12,793 bases of DNA from Bacillota bacterium (GTDB lineage Bacteria; Bacillota; Clostridia; Christensenellales; Aristaeellaceae). Position 1 is the first letter of the stretch; each line of letters starts with the position of its first letter. Location: the NCBI GenBank assembly GCA_023459675.1, contig JAEWTC010000035.1, positions 1 to 12,793 of the forward strand, written 5' to 3'. Below are positions 1 to 6,819 of this stretch, piece by piece. The translations under genes were made by a program, and so were the position numbers. Under the pieces are notes generated by a model. That model was not told the origin of the DNA and made no database searches. It was given only the letters and a program-made list of their open reading frames with translations.

Positions 1-1436
1 TTCAGCCGTACTGTTCGCGCCTCCTCCCGCGGCATCTGGAGGATGCCCGGCAGATCGTACCCCGCGAAGGCGTTCAAAGCGCGCACGCGGTCGTGGCTCG
101 CAAGCAGGTTCATCAGGCTGTACAGGAAGGGCGCTGGGTACACCTCGCGCTGGTGCAGAATCAGCCGCGCGAGCGCCTGTGCGGGAACCTTGCCTGTGAA
201 AAAGTCGATGATCACGCGGCGGAGCGGATAATTCATCACGCCGTCCAGCGTATCGCCCAGGCAATAGGAGCGCGGCTCGCCGTAGCTCACCTTGTTGCTC
301 GCGTCCTCCCACACCTCGCCGATCAGCGCGCCGTCCGGATCGGCGGTCTTTACGGTATAGCGCATCTTCTGTAAAAGCCGCACGGGAAGCTCGTCCGCCA
401 CGTCCAGCCGCCAGCCGCTTGTGCCTTGCCGCAACCAGTAGGGCAGCACGCCGTTTTGCTGGTTGAGCAGGAAAAACTGGTAATCCGGGTGGTCCTTCTC
501 CACGGCGGGCAGCGTGTAAAAACCCCACCAGGCGTTATAATCGTTTGGAAACGTAAAAAACCGATACCAGCTTGCGTAGGGGGATTGCGGGCTCTGGTAC
601 GCGCCGACGCCCGGATACCTCCCGTAGCGGTTGAAATACAGGCTGTCCGCGCCGGTGTGGCTGAACACGCCGTCCAACACGATGCGGATGCCCATATCTC
701 CGGCTTTTGAAGCCAGCGACATAAAATCACGCTGGCTGCCCAGCACCGGGTCCACCCGGTGGTAATCGCCCGTATCGTAGCGGTGGTTGGTGCGCGCGCG
801 TACGATGGGGTTTATATAGAGAACCGTCACGCCCAAATCGCGCAGATAGGGCAGCTTCTCCGCAATGCCCCGGAGCGTGCCGCCGAAGAAATCCAGCGCG
901 CGGTTATCGCCGTTTTCGGGATCTATGTCCAGCGCGGGAGGCTCGTTCCAGCGCGCGTGGAAGGAGGCGTCGGGATGCGCTTGGGCGATTTCCGCCCGCC
1001 GCGCCTCGGATACCGGCGCCGTGTCTTTGCAAAAACGGTCCGGGAACACCTGATAGAGCACGCCGTGCCGCAGGTACTCCGGCGTTTCGTAGGCCGGGTC
1101 GTACACGGTGATCTGGAAGGCGTGCATCGTATCGTGCACAATCTGCCCTTCGCCGCCCAGGCCGTCGTCCCGGTTGCCGTAGCGCACGTCGCCCCAGTGC
1201 GTATGGACGATAAAATCATACCAGAAGAGCATCGGCGTTTGCGGCACGGTGATTTCCGCCTCGTACCGGCCGCCGCCCAGGGGCGTCATGGGCGTCAGCC
1301 GCTCGGTTCCGTCCCAGGTGCGCAGGGTAACGGCAAACGGATCGTCGCTGAAAAAGCGCAGCGTAACCACGCTTGCGCAGGGCACGGCCCCGATCGGGCT
1401 ACGGTCGCCGGGGGAATGGGAATCGTGGCGGAGCAT
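1..1436 (-). CDS. GH13 alpha-glucosidase-family enzyme, neopullulanase/cyclomaltodextrinase-like (3' end missing)
   Basis: This enzyme probably hydrolyses alpha-1,4 (and perhaps alpha-1,6) bonds in maltodextrins, cyclodextrins or pullulan fragments. No signal peptide is visible, so it should act in the cytosol on imported oligosaccharides. About 478 residues are visible; the frame stays open to the left edge, so the C-terminus is missing. Residues 1 to about 120 form an N-terminal beta domain of the kind found in neopullulanases, opening MLRHDSHSPGDRSPIGAVP. The TIM barrel follows with region I DGVFSHTG, the nucleophile Asp345 in WRLDVADE, the acid/base Glu374 in IGEVWEDA, and the third acid Asp449 in LASHDRVR. 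All three GH13 catalytic residues are therefore present. The start ATG is supported by AGGAGG at 1443-1448, six bases upstream, and by a good promoter. Exact specificity (neopullulanase, CDase or maltogenic amylase) cannot be read from the sequence. Confidence 0.93.
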   Translation of the reverse strand, partial: MLRHDSHSPGDRSPIGAVPCASVVTLRFFSDDPFAVTLRTWDGTERLTPMTPLGGGRYEAEITVPQTPMLFWYDFIVHTHWGDVRYGNRDDGLGGEGQIVHDTMHAFQITVYDPAYETPEYLRHGVLYQVFPDRFCKDTAPVSEARRAEIAQAHPDASFHARWNEPPALDIDPENGDNRALDFFGGTLRGIAEKLPYLRDLGVTVLYINPIVRARTNHRYDTGDYHRVDPVLGSQRDFMSLASKAGDMGIRIVLDGVFSHTGADSLYFNRYGRYPGVGAYQSPQSPYASWYRFFTFPNDYNAWWGFYTLPAVEKDHPDYQFFLLNQQNGVLPYWLRQGTSGWRLDVADELPVRLLQKMRYTVKTADPDGALIGEVWEDASNKVSYGEPRSYCLGDTLDGVMNYPLRRVIIDFFTGKVPAQALARLILHQREVYPAPFLYSLMNLLASHDRVRALNAFAGYDLPGILQMPREEARTVRL

Positions 1437-1466
1437 CCAAGCCCTCCTTGCCGAACAACTGCCCTC

Positions 1467-1495
1467 ATCATAACGTTTTTGCGACGTTTGATCAA
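1467..1495 (-). promoter_or_regulatory. Promoter of the GH13 gene (sigma-A type)
   Basis: Read on the minus strand, a -35 box TTGATC (1490-1495) is followed after exactly 17 bases by a -10 box TATGAT (1467-1472). This lies about 30 bases before the GH13 start codon and just upstream of its ribosome binding site. It suggests the GH13 gene is transcribed separately from the whiA unit that ends at 1513, although read-through is possible because no hairpin terminator is visible between the two. Confidence 0.7.
1469..1488. promoter_or_regulatory. Possible LacI-family operator in the GH13 promoter
   Basis: The 12 bases at 1469-1480 match 9 of 12 positions of the perfect palindrome TAAAACGTTTTA found upstream of the transporter operon, including the central AACGTTTT. 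They overlap the -10 box. A second arrangement, AACGT (1472-1476) facing ACGTT (1484-1488) across seven bases, also fits a dimer site. A repressor bound here would block the promoter. LacI-family and CcpA sites share such a central CG, but this site is imperfect, so the call is tentative. Confidence 0.35.
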
Positions 1496-1512
1496 CTATG
1501 CCGCGCAAACAA

Positions 1513-2598
1513 TCAGAGATCGCGCTTCAGCAGCAGCATGGCAAACGTCGATTCGATTTCCGTCCAGTTCTTCTTGCGCCGGTTCTCCCCGCAGGACAAA
1601 TGGCTTCCCATCACCGCGTAGCCCTGCTTTTCGGAAAACCATTTGGCGGGAAACGCGTAGCGGCCCGGCGCGGTTTGATAGGCTTCCAAACAGGTAAGCA
1701 CGTCCTGAAACCACCGGGTTTCCCGTACGGCGGGGTAACGTGCGGCATACTGCGCGTGGAACAGCAGCTTGGGCGCGTGATTGCTCGTCAGCATGTCCTT
1801 GACGCCGAACCATCCGGGGCATTTGGGGTCCCAGCCCATACCGTGGTAAACGCCGTTTCCCTCGGGCAGAATACCGTATCCGTCTGCGACGGCGGCATGG
1901 AAATCGTCGGTCAGGATGTAACGGAGCACGTCTCCGATTTTCTCGTCAATCACGGGGTCCCGCAAACGATACAGCGTGTGCAGCCCGGCGATATCGTAGA
2001 TCAGCGGGTAGGCAAACCCGTACGCTTCGTATATTTCCTGGCGGATAAAATGCCGCCTGTCCTTCCAGCACGTCGGAATGCCGGTCAGCTTAGCCCGCCG
2101 CTCCTCGTTCAGGTAGAGATTGTAACCCTGTTCCCGTATGAAACGGTGTATCTCGTGAAGGCTTGCCAGCATATACCGCCGCGTTGCCTCGTCATCCGCG
2201 CCGATCAGCGACAGCAGGTTCGCCGTCAGGATCGCCGGAAAGCTGCGGCGTTTCTGCGGCAGTTCCGCATATTGCGGCATCAAGGAAACGGAATACGAAA
2301 GCGCGTCCCGCACTTCCGGCATTCCGTAATGCAGGCCCAGCTGCACGGCTTTCAGCAGCGTGTTTTCCAGACAGTCGTCAAAGCTTCCGTGCTCCGCAAA
2401 CCGCCGCGGTTGCTGCGGGTCGGGCTTGAGGTTACCAAGCCACAGCGCCGCCGCGGGGGAAACGGGCAGCTCGCTTTCCAAGGCCTTTTCAGTTTTCGTA
2501 TCGTGCAGAAGTTCGCGCGCGGTGCGATAACGGATTGGCGTGTCGGCGTTGTCCATCAGCCAATCGGCGGCCGCCGGGTTCATTGGGGCCGGCGTCAT
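1513..2598 (-). CDS. Unrecognised helical protein, possibly of the alpha/alpha-toroid (prenyltransferase/squalene-cyclase-like) fold
   Basis: The function is not known to me. The 361-residue protein is soluble by appearance, without signal peptide or membrane helices. It opens with a block, WLMDNADTPIRYRTARELL, that resembles the N-terminus of uncharacterised Firmicute proteins annotated as prenyltransferase/squalene-oxidase repeat proteins, which fold as an alpha/alpha toroid. The C-terminal part is rich in Trp, His and Cys (GMGWDPKCPGW, HLSCGENRRKKNW). I see no DxDD cyclase motif, so terpene cyclase activity is unlikely. Its start overlaps the stop of the HPr-like gene as ATGA (2595-2598), suggesting translational coupling and an operon with whiA. 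An alternative ATG lies at 2583. Neither start has a clear ribosome binding site, which fits coupling. In Bacillus the place after crh is taken by a different gene, so this position is not conserved. Confidence 0.8.
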   Translation of the reverse strand: MTPAPMNPAAADWLMDNADTPIRYRTARELLHDTKTEKALESELPVSPAAALWLGNLKPDPQQPRRFAEHGSFDDCLENTLLKAVQLGLHYGMPEVRDALSYSVSLMPQYAELPQKRRSFPAILTANLLSLIGADDEATRRYMLASLHEIHRFIREQGYNLYLNEERRAKLTGIPTCWKDRRHFIRQEIYEAYGFAYPLIYDIAGLHTLYRLRDPVIDEKIGDVLRYILTDDFHAAVADGYGILPEGNGVYHGMGWDPKCPGWFGVKDMLTSNHAPKLLFHAQYAARYPAVRETRWFQDVLTCLEAYQTAPGRYAFPAKWFSEKQGYAVMGSHLSCGENRRKKNWTEIESTFAMLLLKRDL

Positions 2599-2876
2599 GG
2601 CGTTTTTGCAATCAGTCCGGCCTGGTATTCGCGGATGGCTTTGAGTATGGCTTCCGTGGCCTCGGCTTCGTCGCTGCCGTCGGCTGTGAGGGTGATGTCC
2701 AGCGCGGGTTTCATGGTTTGGGAAAGCATCCCCAGCATGCTTTTCAGGTTCACTGCCAGCCCGTCCTGTTCCAGGGTCAGGCTGCAGTGGAAGTGGCCGC
2801 CGGTTGTTGCCAGCTGCGCCGCAAACACCCGTGTGAAGGGCAGGAGCGGTCTGAGATCGATGCGGGTCCGAATCAT
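2595..2876 (-). CDS. HPr/Crh-like phosphocarrier-fold protein lacking His15
   Basis: This 93-residue protein has the HPr fold signature. The regulatory site is intact: Ser46 sits in NLKSMLGMLS, the segment phosphorylated by HPr kinase in Firmicutes. The PTS phosphotransfer site is not: the usual GLHARPA around His15 reads PFTRVFA here, with Thr at position 15. It therefore cannot carry a phosphohistidine and should not act in sugar uptake. This is the pattern of Bacillus Crh, which keeps Ser46, has Gln at 15, and serves as a CcpA co-regulator. The position directly after whiA matches the Bacillus whiA-crh order. A strong AGGAGG lies eight bases before the ATG. A Crh-like regulatory role is inferred; no HPr kinase or CcpA gene is visible here. 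Confidence 0.85.
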   Translation of the reverse strand: MIRTRIDLRPLLPFTRVFAAQLATTGGHFHCSLTLEQDGLAVNLKSMLGMLSQTMKPALDITLTADGSDEAEATEAILKAIREYQAGLIAKTP

Positions 2877-2897
2877 AATGGGTTCCTCCTCATATCG

Positions 2898-3845
2898 TTA
2901 CGGGGAAGGCTCCGTTGCTTCCTGTGCAATCTGCATCAGCCGGCGCATGCGGTTGTTTACGCCGCTTTTGCTGATGGGCGGATCCATCCGCTGGCCCAGC
3001 TCCGTCAGGCTTAAATCGGGGGCTTGCAGGCGAAGGCGCGCCATTTCCTGCAACCCGGGCGGCAGCGCGGTGAACCGGTCCGAGTTCAGCAGCGCCTCAA
3101 TCAGGCGCATCTGCGCTGCGCCCGCGTTCATTTGCTTGCGGAGATTGGCATAATCGCAGTTCATGGCGCGGTTCACGTTGCCAAGCACCTGCCGTTTCAC
3201 CAGCATGCTTTCCAGCGTGGTAACGGCCTGATGCGCGCCGGCGGCCGTGAGGATGGTTACAATGTGCTCGCTCTGCTTTACGTACAGGCTGACCGCGTTT
3301 TTGCGCTTCATTTGCCGTACGGGTACGCTCAGGCTGCGCAGGCACCTTACGATGCTTTGGCGAAGCTTTCCGTCCCTCGCCGAGAACTCCAGATGGTAGG
3401 CGTTTTCCGGGTTCACCAGCGTGCCGCAGCCTAAAATCGCGCCGCGGATAAACGCGTGGCGGCAGCAGCTGCGGTTGAGCTGAAAGCGCGGCACGGTGGA
3501 GAGCAGCATCGGGGCCGCGCCTGTGGTTACCATGTCGAACTGGCTTAGCAGCGCGGGCGCGTCGTTGGGGCCGATCGTCAGCACATAGGCGCGCGTACCG
3601 CCGAAGCGGGCATGGGTAACGTACTGCAGCTGCGCGGCGATGCCGGTTTCCTGCTGGATGACACGGTAGATGCGCCGGGCGATCGCGGCGCTTTCCACGG
3701 CAAAACGGACGCTGAGCCTGCCCTGCCCCAACAGCGACAGCGAACCCAGACACAAGTACAACGCCGCGAGCTCAGCTTTGCGGCAACAGGATTTTTCACA
3801 CGGAACCCGGCAAAGCTCTTCCTTGCAGTCGGAGGAAAAAGACAT
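2898..3845 (-). CDS. whiA: WhiA-family DNA-binding regulator
   Basis: WhiA is a conserved Gram-positive DNA-binding protein needed for sporulation-linked septation in Streptomyces and linked to division and chromosome segregation in Bacillus. The 315-residue product begins MSFSSDCKEEL, the family's usual N-terminus. The degenerate LAGLIDADG homing-endonuclease-like domain covers about residues 20-215 (AFIRGAILGCGTLVNPENAYHLEF at 131-154). The C-terminal helix-turn-helix lies at about 278-308 (SLTELGQRMDPPISKSGVNNR). The start at 3845 is preferred over an upstream GTG at 3869 because it matches the family and has AAAGGA nearby. Five Cys residues crowd the first 21 positions, including the CC pair seen in many clostridial homologues. 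It heads a unit with the HPr-like gene 21 bases downstream. The usual upstream partners rapZ and yvcK are absent; a divergent kinase gene stands there instead. Confidence 0.95.
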   Translation of the reverse strand: MSFSSDCKEELCRVPCEKSCCRKAELAALYLCLGSLSLLGQGRLSVRFAVESAAIARRIYRVIQQETGIAAQLQYVTHARFGGTRAYVLTIGPNDAPALLSQFDMVTTGAAPMLLSTVPRFQLNRSCCRHAFIRGAILGCGTLVNPENAYHLEFSARDGKLRQSIVRCLRSLSVPVRQMKRKNAVSLYVKQSEHIVTILTAAGAHQAVTTLESMLVKRQVLGNVNRAMNCDYANLRKQMNAGAAQMRLIEALLNSDRFTALPPGLQEMARLRLQAPDLSLTELGQRMDPPISKSGVNNRMRRLMQIAQEATEPSP

Positions 3846-3932
3846 AGGCTTCCTTTCGCTGCGTTCCACAACAAACAGCCGATCACTCGTCTATGAGATG
3901 GATCGACCGGTTCATCCATGTTTTATGGGGTT

Positions 3933-3961
3933 ATTGTACGGTACGCGGGCGGGTTCGTCAA
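3933..3961 (-). promoter_or_regulatory. Promoter of the whiA unit
   Basis: Read on the minus strand, TTGACG (3956-3961) and TACAAT (3933-3938) are separated by 17 bases, close to the sigma-A consensus. It would drive whiA with a leader of roughly 80 bases, then the HPr-like gene and the helical protein. Its -35 box is one base away from the -35 box of the opposing kinase promoter. Confidence 0.7.
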
Positions 3962-3962
3962 G

Positions 3963-3991
3963 TTGTTTTTACGGTCTGTATTTGGTATGAT
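3963..3991 (+). promoter_or_regulatory. Promoter of the ROK kinase gene
   Basis: TTGTTT (3963-3968) and TATGAT (3986-3991) stand 17 bases apart on the plus strand, with the start codon 29 bases beyond the -10 box. AAGGAG at 4006-4011 provides the ribosome binding site nine bases before the ATG. The promoter abuts the whiA promoter head to head, so the two polymerases would compete for nearly the same DNA. Confidence 0.75.
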
Positions 3992-4020
3992 ACGGAAAAC
4001 ATCCGAAGGAGTGGGGCGTT

Positions 4021-4899
4021 ATGCGCAGGATCGGCGCGCTGGAAGCGGGCGGAACCAAAATGGTGCTCGGGGTTTTCGACGAGGGGGGAACTGAGCTGGC
4101 AAGGCATACGCTGCCGACGCTTTCCCCCAGCGAAACCGTACCCGCGATGCAGGCGTTTTTTGCGAAACAGCATATCGACGCGCTGGGAATCGGCAGCTTC
4201 GGCCCGGTGGACGTCAACCCAGCGTCCGCAACCTTCGGGACGATCACCAGCACGCCCAAACTCGCTTGGAAGAATTATCCTATATTGGGAGCGCTGCGCG
4301 ATTTTCTAAACATTCCCTGCGCGCTCGATACGGACGTCAACGCCGCCGTGCTTGCCGAGGCGGACCGGGGCGCCGCCGTAGGGCTTACGGATGCCGTGTA
4401 TCTGACCATCGGCACGGGCGTGGGCGGCGGGGTGCTGTCCGGCGGCCGCCTGGTGCACGGGCTGCTGCACCCGGAAATCGGGCATATGCTGCTGCGCCCG
4501 CACAAAGACGACCCTAACCCCAAGGGCGTATGCCCGTATCACGACGGCTGCTGCGAAGGACTTGCGGCCGGCCCCGCGCTCTGCGCGCACGCCGGGGGCG
4601 ACGCAGCGGCCCTGCCCGACAACCACCCCGCCATTCGAATCGAAGCCGGGTATCTGGCGCAGCTGTGCGTCAACCTGATCCTTACCTTGAGCCCGCAGAA
4701 AATCATCCTGGGCGGCGGCGTAATGCAGCGAACGGCGCTTTTCCCGCTGATCCGCGCGCAGGTGCTGGAACTGCTCAACGGATATGTGCAGGCGCCCGTC
4801 CTTTTACACCGGATCGATACTTATATCGTGCCGCCCGCGCTGTTCCCCGTCAGCGGGCTGATCGGAGCTTACCTGCTGGGGCGGGACGCTGTGCGGTAA
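4021..4899 (+). CDS. ROK-family sugar kinase, fructokinase-like
   Basis: This enzyme probably phosphorylates a hexose, most likely fructose, with ATP in the cytosol. The 292-residue length and sequence fit the short bacterial fructokinases of the YdhR/GmuE type. The N-terminal phosphate-binding motif is GALEAGGTK (residues 5-13). Asp105 in DTDVNAAVLAE is the expected catalytic base. The second phosphate loop is LTIGTGVGGG (128-137). A zinc site typical of this branch is complete: His155 in HPEIGH and Cys171, His174 and Cys177 in CPYHDGCCEG. LGGGVMQ (230-236) is the C-terminal adenosine-side motif. There is no N-terminal helix-turn-helix, so it is a kinase and not a ROK repressor. It is transcribed alone and ends at a hairpin terminator. 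Substrate preference (fructose, mannose or glucose) is not resolved by the sequence. Confidence 0.92.
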   Translation: MRRIGALEAGGTKMVLGVFDEGGTELARHTLPTLSPSETVPAMQAFFAKQHIDALGIGSFGPVDVNPASATFGTITSTPKLAWKNYPILGALRDFLNIPCALDTDVNAAVLAEADRGAAVGLTDAVYLTIGTGVGGGVLSGGRLVHGLLHPEIGHMLLRPHKDDPNPKGVCPYHDGCCEGLAAGPALCAHAGGDAAALPDNHPAIRIEAGYLAQLCVNLILTLSPQKIILGGGVMQRTALFPLIRAQVLELLNGYVQAPVLLHRIDTYIVPPALFPVSGLIGAYLLGRDAVR

Positions 4900-4927
4900 A
4901 TAGCCGCGGGGACAGGGATACGCCGGC

Positions 4928-4943
4928 TGCCGCCCGGGCGGCA
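4928..4943. repeat. Perfect 16-base GC palindrome
   Basis: TGCCGCCCGGGCGGCA is its own reverse complement. It sits in the GC-only spacer between the kinase stop and the terminator hairpin and could form a cruciform or an RNA hairpin without a loop. No function is assigned. Confidence 0.5.
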
Positions 4944-5004
4944 CACCCGCCGCCCGCGTAGGTCCGCCGGGCGCCGAACCCAGGGAAGCGGCGGGGAACA
5001 TAGA

Positions 5005-5037
5005 AGAAGCGGGAGCTTGCGCTCCCGCTTCTGTTTT
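5005..5037 (+). terminator. Rho-independent terminator of the kinase gene, possibly bidirectional
   Basis: A perfect 12-base-pair stem (AGAAGCGGGAGC at 5005-5016, GCTCCCGCTTCT at 5021-5032) closes a TTGC loop and is followed on the plus strand by GTTTT. It lies between two convergent genes, the kinase and the sugar-binding protein. On the minus strand the tail is only TTCTATGTT, so it would be a weaker terminator for the transporter operon. Confidence 0.8.
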
Positions 5038-5066
5038 GCCGGATCAAGTTGCCGTTGCCGTTTGGC

Positions 5067-6764
5067 TTATTCGCCGGCGGCGATGGCAGCCATCTTGTTG
5101 GCGATCTCGCCAAGGTAGAAGTTGGTCACGTCGTCATAGCCGAAGGCCTTGCACTTTTCAACCATTTCCGCCCACAGCGTGTTGAATTCTTCCTCGCTGG
5201 CGGCATAAACGCACTTCCAGCTGTATTCCTTCATGATGGGGGCGAACTGGGCGCGCATGTTGTTGAGGTCGTCAGACTTGGCGGCGACAACGTACATCGT
5301 AGCCGGATGCAGGGAGAATTTGCCGGTCTGTTTGTAGAATTCCACGCCGGTGCGGGCGCCGCCTGCATAGCTCTCGCTCCATGCCTTGAGCATGTTGTTT
5401 TCAAGCTTGGCAATGCCGTCTTCCCACGCGTCGTGGTTGTAGCAGAAGCCGCCGGTGGGATCATACGCGTTCATCAGGATGGTGGAGTTGTTCAGCGCGT
5501 TCTTGCCGTCGTAGTAGGTGCCGCCGCCGTACTCGGCCGGCATTTCGGTGTTCTGTTCGTCGCGGTAGCACGTCCAGCCGAATTCGGTGCCGTAGGGCTT
5601 GCCGTTTGCGTCATAATCCCAGCACAGTCCCTGCGGGCCGTTCCAGGTGGTCATGATGCCTTCGGTGGAGCACAGCCAGTCGATGATCTCCAGAATGCGT
5701 TCGGGATACGCGCAGTTGGCGCCGATGGTCCATACGCGGTTGAAGCCGAAGGGCGCGGTGCCGACCACGATGGGGGCTGCGTCTTCGGGGATCATGGTCA
5801 CATAGCCTTCGCCTTTGGCAGTGCGCTCGTCAGAGTTGTAGGACTGCATTTTCCAGCCCCACAGGCCCAGCAGATAGCGGCCTGCGTCCACTTTCACGGA
5901 ATAGGTGTCAAAGTTCTGGCTGATGCTTTCCGGGTCAAACAAACCGGCGCGGTAGAGCTGGTTGTTGATGGAGAGCATTTTGTGGTAGAGGCTTCCCTCT
6001 TCCAGCGGGTTGACGATTTCGCCGGTGCCCCAGTTCACGCCCAGATAATCCTGCTCGGCGAAGCCGTACCAGGTCATCAGGTCCCAGGTGAACTTCATGA
6101 CGCAGTCTTCCCAATCCGGGAAGCCGCCGAAGGCGTATACTTTTTCGCCGTTGGCATTCACGGGAACGGCGTCTTGCAGCGCCTGCAGGAAGGGTACCAG
6201 GTCGTCGATGGTCTTAAGCTGCGGTTTGCCGGCCGCAACATAAGCGTCCCAGCGAACCTGCATGCCGTAGTTGGGCTCGATGACGACGTCCCAATCGGTG
6301 CGGTTGTAGCCAATGTCATGACCAAAGCCCCACACGCCTTCCAGGCCGGTGGCGCTCTTGACGAAGTTGGAAAGCTTTTCCTGCGCGGCCTTGGTATAGG
6401 CGGCGATGTTTGCGTAGGGAGTCAGATCCAGTTCGTTCCAGTCCAGAATCAGGTTGGCGTTGAGGGCGCTGACCAGGTGATCGCCCATATCGCCGAGGAT
6501 CACCAGATCGCCGAGCTCGCCGGCCGCCATGCGGGTCTGCCATGCGTTCTGGTCGAGGTTGGTGGAGATGATGTTCAGCTCCACGTTAAACTTGTCCTTG
6601 AGGATCTTGGCAAACCAGCCGGTGCTCTGCGTATTGGCCAGTTCGTCAAACACGGTGATCGTAATGGGTTCCCGGTAGGTGTCGTCTGCGACGGCAACGA
6701 TGGTCATGCTCATCAGCATGGCGACCGCCGCCAACATCGCGACAAACTTGTTGAGTTTCCGCAT
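5067..6764 (-). CDS. Secreted sugar-binding protein of an LplA-type ABC transporter, without lipobox
   Basis: This is the extracytoplasmic substrate-binding component of the transporter encoded just upstream. The 565-residue length and the Trp/Tyr-rich sequence (VWGFGHDIGYNRTDWDVV, AYPERILEIIDWL near the hinge) fit the large LplA/YtcQ group of family 1 solute-binding proteins, linked to oligosaccharide or uronide uptake. The N-terminus has Lys/Arg, a hydrophobic core at about residues 7-25 and a signal peptidase I site AVA|DD after residue 26. No Cys occurs near the cleavage site, so it should not be lipid-anchored, unlike most Firmicute homologues. GGGAGG eight bases before the ATG is a strong ribosome binding site. 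The gene is last in the operon, 55 bases after permease 2, and a hairpin lies in that gap. The transported sugar cannot be named. Confidence 0.9.
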   Translation of the reverse strand: MRKLNKFVAMLAAVAMLMSMTIVAVADDTYREPITITVFDELANTQSTGWFAKILKDKFNVELNIISTNLDQNAWQTRMAAGELGDLVILGDMGDHLVSALNANLILDWNELDLTPYANIAAYTKAAQEKLSNFVKSATGLEGVWGFGHDIGYNRTDWDVVIEPNYGMQVRWDAYVAAGKPQLKTIDDLVPFLQALQDAVPVNANGEKVYAFGGFPDWEDCVMKFTWDLMTWYGFAEQDYLGVNWGTGEIVNPLEEGSLYHKMLSINNQLYRAGLFDPESISQNFDTYSVKVDAGRYLLGLWGWKMQSYNSDERTAKGEGYVTMIPEDAAPIVVGTAPFGFNRVWTIGANCAYPERILEIIDWLCSTEGIMTTWNGPQGLCWDYDANGKPYGTEFGWTCYRDEQNTEMPAEYGGGTYYDGKNALNNSTILMNAYDPTGGFCYNHDAWEDGIAKLENNMLKAWSESYAGGARTGVEFYKQTGKFSLHPATMYVVAAKSDDLNNMRAQFAPIMKEYSWKCVYAASEEEFNTLWAEMVEKCKAFGYDDVTNFYLGEIANKMAAIAAGE

Positions 6765-6786
6765 TGTGTAACCCTCCCTTTTATTT

Positions 6787-6811
6787 GTACCGGCCTATAT
6801 CGGCCGGTTAC
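6787..6811 (-). other. Intercistronic hairpin before the binding-protein gene
   Basis: ACCGGCC (6789-6795) pairs with GGCCGGT (6802-6808). The pairing extends by GT/AC to 6787 and 6811 with one bulged base. On the minus-strand transcript it lies between the stop of permease 2 and the ribosome binding site of the binding-protein gene. It has no U-run, so it is more likely an RNA stability or processing element than a terminator. Such elements let binding protein be made in excess over permease. Confidence 0.5.
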
Positions 6812-6819
6812 ATATGAAA

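Noticed and set aside
1498..3153. A 551-codon open frame on the plus strand
   Set aside because: It covers the opposite strand of three well-supported genes and shows only Arg/Val/Gln-rich shadow sequence.
2898..3869. A longer WhiA starting at GTG 3869
   Set aside because: The added eight residues are absent from the family pattern, while the ATG at 3845 gives the usual MSFSS start and has a ribosome binding site.
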